From assembly GCA_035272265.1 (NCBI GenBank), contig DATEQV010000131.1, forward strand, positions 1 through 24,741: a DNA stretch of 24,741 nucleotides, in the 5' to 3' direction. Under the pieces are notes generated by a model. The model had not been told where the DNA came from. It did not search any database and was given only the letters and a program-made list of their open reading frames with translations. The first letter of the stretch is position 1, and each line of letters starts with the position of its first letter. The position numbers and the translations under genes were made by a program. This DNA is from Acidisphaera sp035272265. GTDB taxonomy: Bacteria > Pseudomonadota > Alphaproteobacteria > Acetobacterales > Acetobacteraceae. This document shows positions 21,528-24,741 of the stretch, piece after piece.

Positions 21528-24238
21528 GCGGCGTCTTCGCGCACCAGCGCCGGCTGCACGGGGACGGGCAGGCTGACGGTGAAGACGGCGCCGGTGCGGT
21601 CCGGACGGTTGGCGGCGGTGATCGTCCCGCCCATCGCCTCGACGAAGCCGCGGCAGATTGCCAGGCCCAGGCCCGTGCCGGCGCGCCTGCGGTCGCCGCG
21701 GCGGACGCGATAGAACTTGTCGAACACGCGCTCGACATCCTCGGGCGGGATGCCCTCGCCCTCGTCGAACACCTGCAGGCGCACCGTGCCGTTGACCTGC
21801 CAGGCGGTGACGCGGATCTCCGAGCCGGGGGGCGAGTATTTCGCGGCGTTGTCGAGCAGGTTGAACAGCACCTGCTCGAACAGCACCATGTCGATCGACA
21901 GCATCGGCAGGCCGGCGGCGATGTCGAGCTCGACGCGGTGCGCCGCCAGGATGCGCGAGGCCCGCGCGATCGCGGCGCCGACCACGTCCGACAGGTCGGC
22001 ATAGACGCCATTCGGCCGCAGCGAGCCCGCCTCCAGCCGGGTCATGTCGAGCAGGTTGCCGATGAAACGGTTCAGCCGCTCGGCCTCGTCGCGGATCGTG
22101 CGCAGCAGCGCATCGCGCTCCTCCGGACCGAGCACGGTCTGCTCGCTCAGCAGGCTCGTCACACTGCCGAGGATGGAGGCGAGCGGGGTGCGCAGGTCGT
22201 GCGAGATCGACGTGAGCAGGGCGGAGCGGAGCTTGTCGGTCTCGGCTTCGAGGCGCGCCTTGTCGACGTCCTGCACCAGCTTGACGCGCTCGATCGCGAG
22301 TGCCGCCTGGTCGATCAGCGCGTCCAGCAGGCGCTGCTGGTCGGGGGTGAGCAGCGGGCCGGGCGTATCGCGGTCGATCCCGACCACGCCCACCAGTTGC
22401 CGCCCCGTCTGCATCGGCATGAACAGGCGTTTCGCACCCGGCAGCGTGTCGGCGCCGCGGCCGGCGGGCTTGGCGTTGACCCAGGCCCACTTGGCCGCCG
22501 CGAGGTCGGCGTCGTCCAGGCTGTCGTCGGGCGGGTAGCCGGCGGCGACGACCAGCGTCTCGTTCTCGGGGATCAGCAGGACGACCCGCAGCTTGAGCAT
22601 CAGCGCGATCTGGTGCGCGGTCGCCCAGAGCACGTCGTCCAGCGCCGCCGCCCCCGCGAGCTTGCGGCTGAACTGGTAGAGCTCCTCGGTTGTGCGCGCG
22701 CGCATCCGCGCGGAGAGCGCCTGCGCGCGCACGCGCGCGGCGAGGTTGCTTCCCACCACCGCGACGACCGCGAAGACGACGAGCGTGACGACGTTCTCGG
22801 GGTCGTTGATCGTGAACGTGTAGAGCGGCGGCAGGAAGAAGAAGTTGTAGGCCAGCACGCTGAGCAGGCAGGCGAACAGCGACGCCCAGAGGCCGTAGGA
22901 GACGGCGGTGGCCAGCACGCTGATCAGGAAGATCAGCGACGTGCTGCTGGTGCCCAGCACGGCGTGCGTCAGTTCGGCCAGCCCGAGTGCCACGGCGACG
23001 GCGACGACGGCCGCAGCCGACGCGTCCGCCGTCAGCCGCGCCTTGTGCGCCGGCGTCGATGGCGTGGCATGGTGCTGCTGCTGGGTTCGCTTGGTCTCCG
23101 CTTCCTCGCCGACCACGTGCACGTTCAGCCCGGCCGCGCGGCTGAGGATTCGCTGCGTGTTGGAGCCGCGGAACAGGTTGTTCCAGCGCCGGCGCAGCGA
23201 GCGGGCGATGATGATGTGGGTGAAGTTGTGGGTGCGCGCGTAGTCGATCAGGCTCGCGGCGACGTCCTCGCCCGGGATGGTCACCGCCTCGCCGCCGAGG
23301 CGCAGCGCGAGCCGAAGCGAGTCGGCGATGCGCGTCACGCGCGCCTCGTCCGCCGTGCCGCTGGCGCGGCTGATCTCGACATGCAGCGCCGTCCACGGCG
23401 CGCGCAGGCGGTCGGCCATCCGCTTGGCGTGCCGGACCAGCGACTGGCTGCCCACATCGCCGTCGACGCACACCAGCAGGCGGTCGCTCGTCGGCCAGGG
23501 GCCCGCGATCGCGTGGCCCTGCATGTAGCTGACCATCTGCTGGTCGACGCGCTGCGCGGTGCGGCGCAGCGCAAGTTCGCGCAGGGCGGTGAGGTTGCCG
23601 GCCGAGAAGTAGTGCTTGATCGCCCGCTCGGCCTGCTTGGGGACGTAGACCTTGCCGTCCTTCAGACGCTGGATCAGGTCGTCCGGCGTCAGGTCGATCA
23701 CCTCGATGTCGTCGGCGCGGTCGATGATCGAATCCGGCACCGTCTCGCGCACGCGGATGCGGGTGATGCGCGCGACGACGTCGTTCAGGCTTTCGACGTG
23801 CTGGATGTTGAGCGTGGTGTAGACGTCGATGCCGGCGGCGAGCAGTTCCTCGACATCCATGTGCCGCTTGGGGTGGCGGCTGCCGGGCGCGTTGGTGTGC
23901 GCCAGTTCGTCCACCAGCACGAGCTTCGGCCCGCGCTGGAGGATGGCGTCGATGTCCATCTCCTCGAGCGTGCGGCCCTGATAGGTGACCTGCTTGCGCG
24001 GAATGACCTCCAGGCCGTCGAGCAGCGCCAGCGTCTCCGCGCGCCCGTGCGTCTCGACGATGCCGACGACGCCGTCGACGCCGTCGCGCCGCTTCGCCTG
24101 GGCGGTGAGCAGCATCTCGTAGGTCTTGCCGACGCCCGGCGCGGCGCCGAGGAAGATCTTGAGCCGCCCGCGGCTTTCGCTGCGGGCGGCTTCCAAGAGC
24201 GCTTCGGGCGACGGGCGGTGGTCGTCGGCTTCGTTCAT
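21524..24238 (-). CDS. kdpD: KdpD, potassium/turgor-sensing histidine kinase
   Basis: The protein is 904 residues, close to E. coli KdpD (894). Domains in order: the N-terminal KdpD domain with Walker A GAAPGVGKT (31-39) and LVLVDELAHTN (106-116); a universal-stress-protein-like domain (about 250-380); a four-helix membrane region (DUF4118, about 405-500) with NFFFLPPLYTF; a GAF-like domain (about 520-655); a dimerisation/phospho-acceptor domain with His680 in SISHDLRTPLAS; and an ATPase domain with an N-box around Asn797, DEGEGIP (825-831) and GTGLGLA (854-860). It senses K+ limitation and ionic strength and controls KdpE phosphorylation. The ATG at 24238 lies 36 bases after the kdpC stop, in the conserved kdpC-D-E order. 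All catalytic motifs appear intact. Confidence 0.97.
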   Translation of the reverse strand: MNEADDHRPSPEALLEAARSESRGRLKIFLGAAPGVGKTYEMLLTAQAKRRDGVDGVVGIVETHGRAETLALLDGLEVIPRKQVTYQGRTLEEMDIDAILQRGPKLVLVDELAHTNAPGSRHPKRHMDVEELLAAGIDVYTTLNIQHVESLNDVVARITRIRVRETVPDSIIDRADDIEVIDLTPDDLIQRLKDGKVYVPKQAERAIKHYFSAGNLTALRELALRRTAQRVDQQMVSYMQGHAIAGPWPTSDRLLVCVDGDVGSQSLVRHAKRMADRLRAPWTALHVEISRASGTADEARVTRIADSLRLALRLGGEAVTIPGEDVAASLIDYARTHNFTHIIIARSLRRRWNNLFRGSNTQRILSRAAGLNVHVVGEEAETKRTQQQHHATPSTPAHKARLTADASAAAVVAVAVALGLAELTHAVLGTSSTSLIFLISVLATAVSYGLWASLFACLLSVLAYNFFFLPPLYTFTINDPENVVTLVVFAVVAVVGSNLAARVRAQALSARMRARTTEELYQFSRKLAGAAALDDVLWATAHQIALMLKLRVVLLIPENETLVVAAGYPPDDSLDDADLAAAKWAWVNAKPAGRGADTLPGAKRLFMPMQTGRQLVGVVGIDRDTPGPLLTPDQQRLLDALIDQAALAIERVKLVQDVDKARLEAETDKLRSALLTSISHDLRTPLASILGSVTSLLSEQTVLGPEERDALLRTIRDEAERLNRFIGNLLDMTRLEAGSLRPNGVYADLSDVVGAAIARASRILAAHRVELDIAAGLPMLSIDMVLFEQVLFNLLDNAAKYSPPGSEIRVTAWQVNGTVRLQVFDEGEGIPPEDVERVFDKFYRVRRGDRRRAGTGLGLAICRGFVEAMGGTITAANRPDRTGAVFTVSLPVPVQPALVREDAA

Positions 24239-24274
24239 CCCGGCGGTTGTAGCACCACTCGGCTCACTTCGCGC

Positions 24275-24741
24275 CTACTTCATCCCCAGGGCGTCGAGGG
24301 CGAGGTTGAGCTTCAGCACGTTGACGTGCGGCTCGCCGATGATGCCGAACAGGCGGCCGTCGATGTGGTCGCGCACCAGTTGCTCGACCTGCGTCTCCTG
24401 CAGGCCGCGGGCCTTCGCCACCCGCGGGACCTGGAAGAGGGCCGCTGCCGGGGTGATGTCCGGATCCAGCCCGCTGGCCGAGGTGGTGACGAGGTCCACC
24501 GGCACCGGCACGCCCGGATTTTCGGCCTGCAGCGTGGCGGCGTCGCCCTGACGCGGTCGATCAGCGCCTTCGAGGTCGGGCCGAGGTTCGAGCCGCTTGA
24601 ATTATCGGCCGCGTACGGCACGGAGATGGTCCTGGTGGCGTCGTTGGGATCGGTCTCGGTCGTCGCCGACGGGCGGCCGTGGAAGTATTTCGGCGAGGTG
24701 AAGTTCTGGCCGATCAGCTCCGAGCCGATCACCTTGCCGTC
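24275..24741 (-). pseudogene. kdpC: KdpC, K+-transporting ATPase subunit C (partial at window edge, frame broken)
   Basis: The gene enters from the right edge. The upstream part reads DGKVIGSELIGQNFTSPKYF, then HGRPSATTETDPNDATRT and SSGSNLGPTSKALIDRVRA, which is KdpC from its conserved IGQNF/YFHGRPSA region onward. At about 24545 the family continues in another frame as TLQAENPGVPVPVDLVTTSASGLD, IPAA-like core and VPRVAKARGL, to NLALDALGMK and TAG at 24275. Adding one G on the coding strand (GCGAC to GCGGAC) joins the two parts as RVRADAATLQAENPG, exactly as expected. KdpC is the single-span periplasmic subunit that stabilises the KdpFABC pump. The N-terminal membrane anchor lies outside the window. 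The gene is either a real one-base lesion, which would disable the pump, or a sequence error. Confidence 0.9.

Noticed and set aside
20814..23471. One long frame joining kdpE to upstream sequence within kdpD
   Set aside because: The upstream part is kdpD out of frame; kdpE starts at its own ATG overlapping the kdpD stop.
1..24741. CRISPR array, tRNA, rRNA or riboswitch
   Set aside because: Intergenic gaps are all under about 215 bases; no regularly spaced repeats, cloverleaf or conserved riboswitch core was seen.

Overview
The window is high-GC DNA (roughly 70% by eye) with tightly packed genes, many ATGA stop/start overlaps, a Tat-type substrate-binding protein, and two copies of a dispersed palindromic repeat of the 'cgtcatcgcgag ... 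gcgatccaggg' kind. Gene content and style suggest an alphaproteobacterium, plausibly Rhodospirillales/Acetobacteraceae. That placement is an inference; no rRNA or other marker gene is present.

Layout. (1) 1-181: the C-terminal end of an ISAs1-type transposase. (2) 297-2668: a divergent pair, a gamma-glutamyltransferase-like Ntn hydrolase (-) and an NnrU-family membrane protein (+). (3) 2829-8446: a complete sugar-type (CUT1) ABC importer operon, consisting of a Tat substrate-binding protein, two permeases and an MsmK/UgpC-type ATPase, followed by an Ldh_2-family hydroxyacid dehydrogenase. A perfect 11-bp hairpin follows the binding-protein gene and a repeat element precedes the ATPase gene. 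(4) 8592-9497: a small matrixin-like metalloprotease with altered zinc-site and Met-turn residues, followed by the second repeat copy. (5) 9710-11862: a divergent pair of membrane-protein genes, one unknown and one GltS-type glutamate:Na+ symporter. Each is interrupted by an apparent one-base deletion.

(6) 11865-19421 (-): a four-gene operon reading transglutaminase-DUF2126 (putative amidoligase), circularly permuted ATP-grasp fused to alpha-E, a second transglutaminase-like protease, and an S49 (SohB-like) serine peptidase. A class-I glutamine amidotransferase (19602-20307) is divergent from it. This matches the predicted but biochemically uncharacterised amidoligase/peptide-tagging systems known from comparative genomics, and it is the most interesting system in the window. 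(7) 20330-24741 (-): kdpC (partial, frame-broken) - kdpD - kdpE - ptsN-like EIIA, the potassium-sensing two-component system with a phosphotransfer regulator in the same run.

A cross-cutting observation is that three genes (the unknown membrane gene, gltS and kdpC) each need exactly one extra G/C, each time directly after a GCG on the coding strand, to become intact. The amidotransferase start is also out of frame with its body. This points to either systematic base-call indels in this assembly or several recent inactivations; the repeated context favours the former. No tRNA, rRNA, CRISPR array or riboswitch was recognised, and no stretch longer than about 215 bases lacks a gene.
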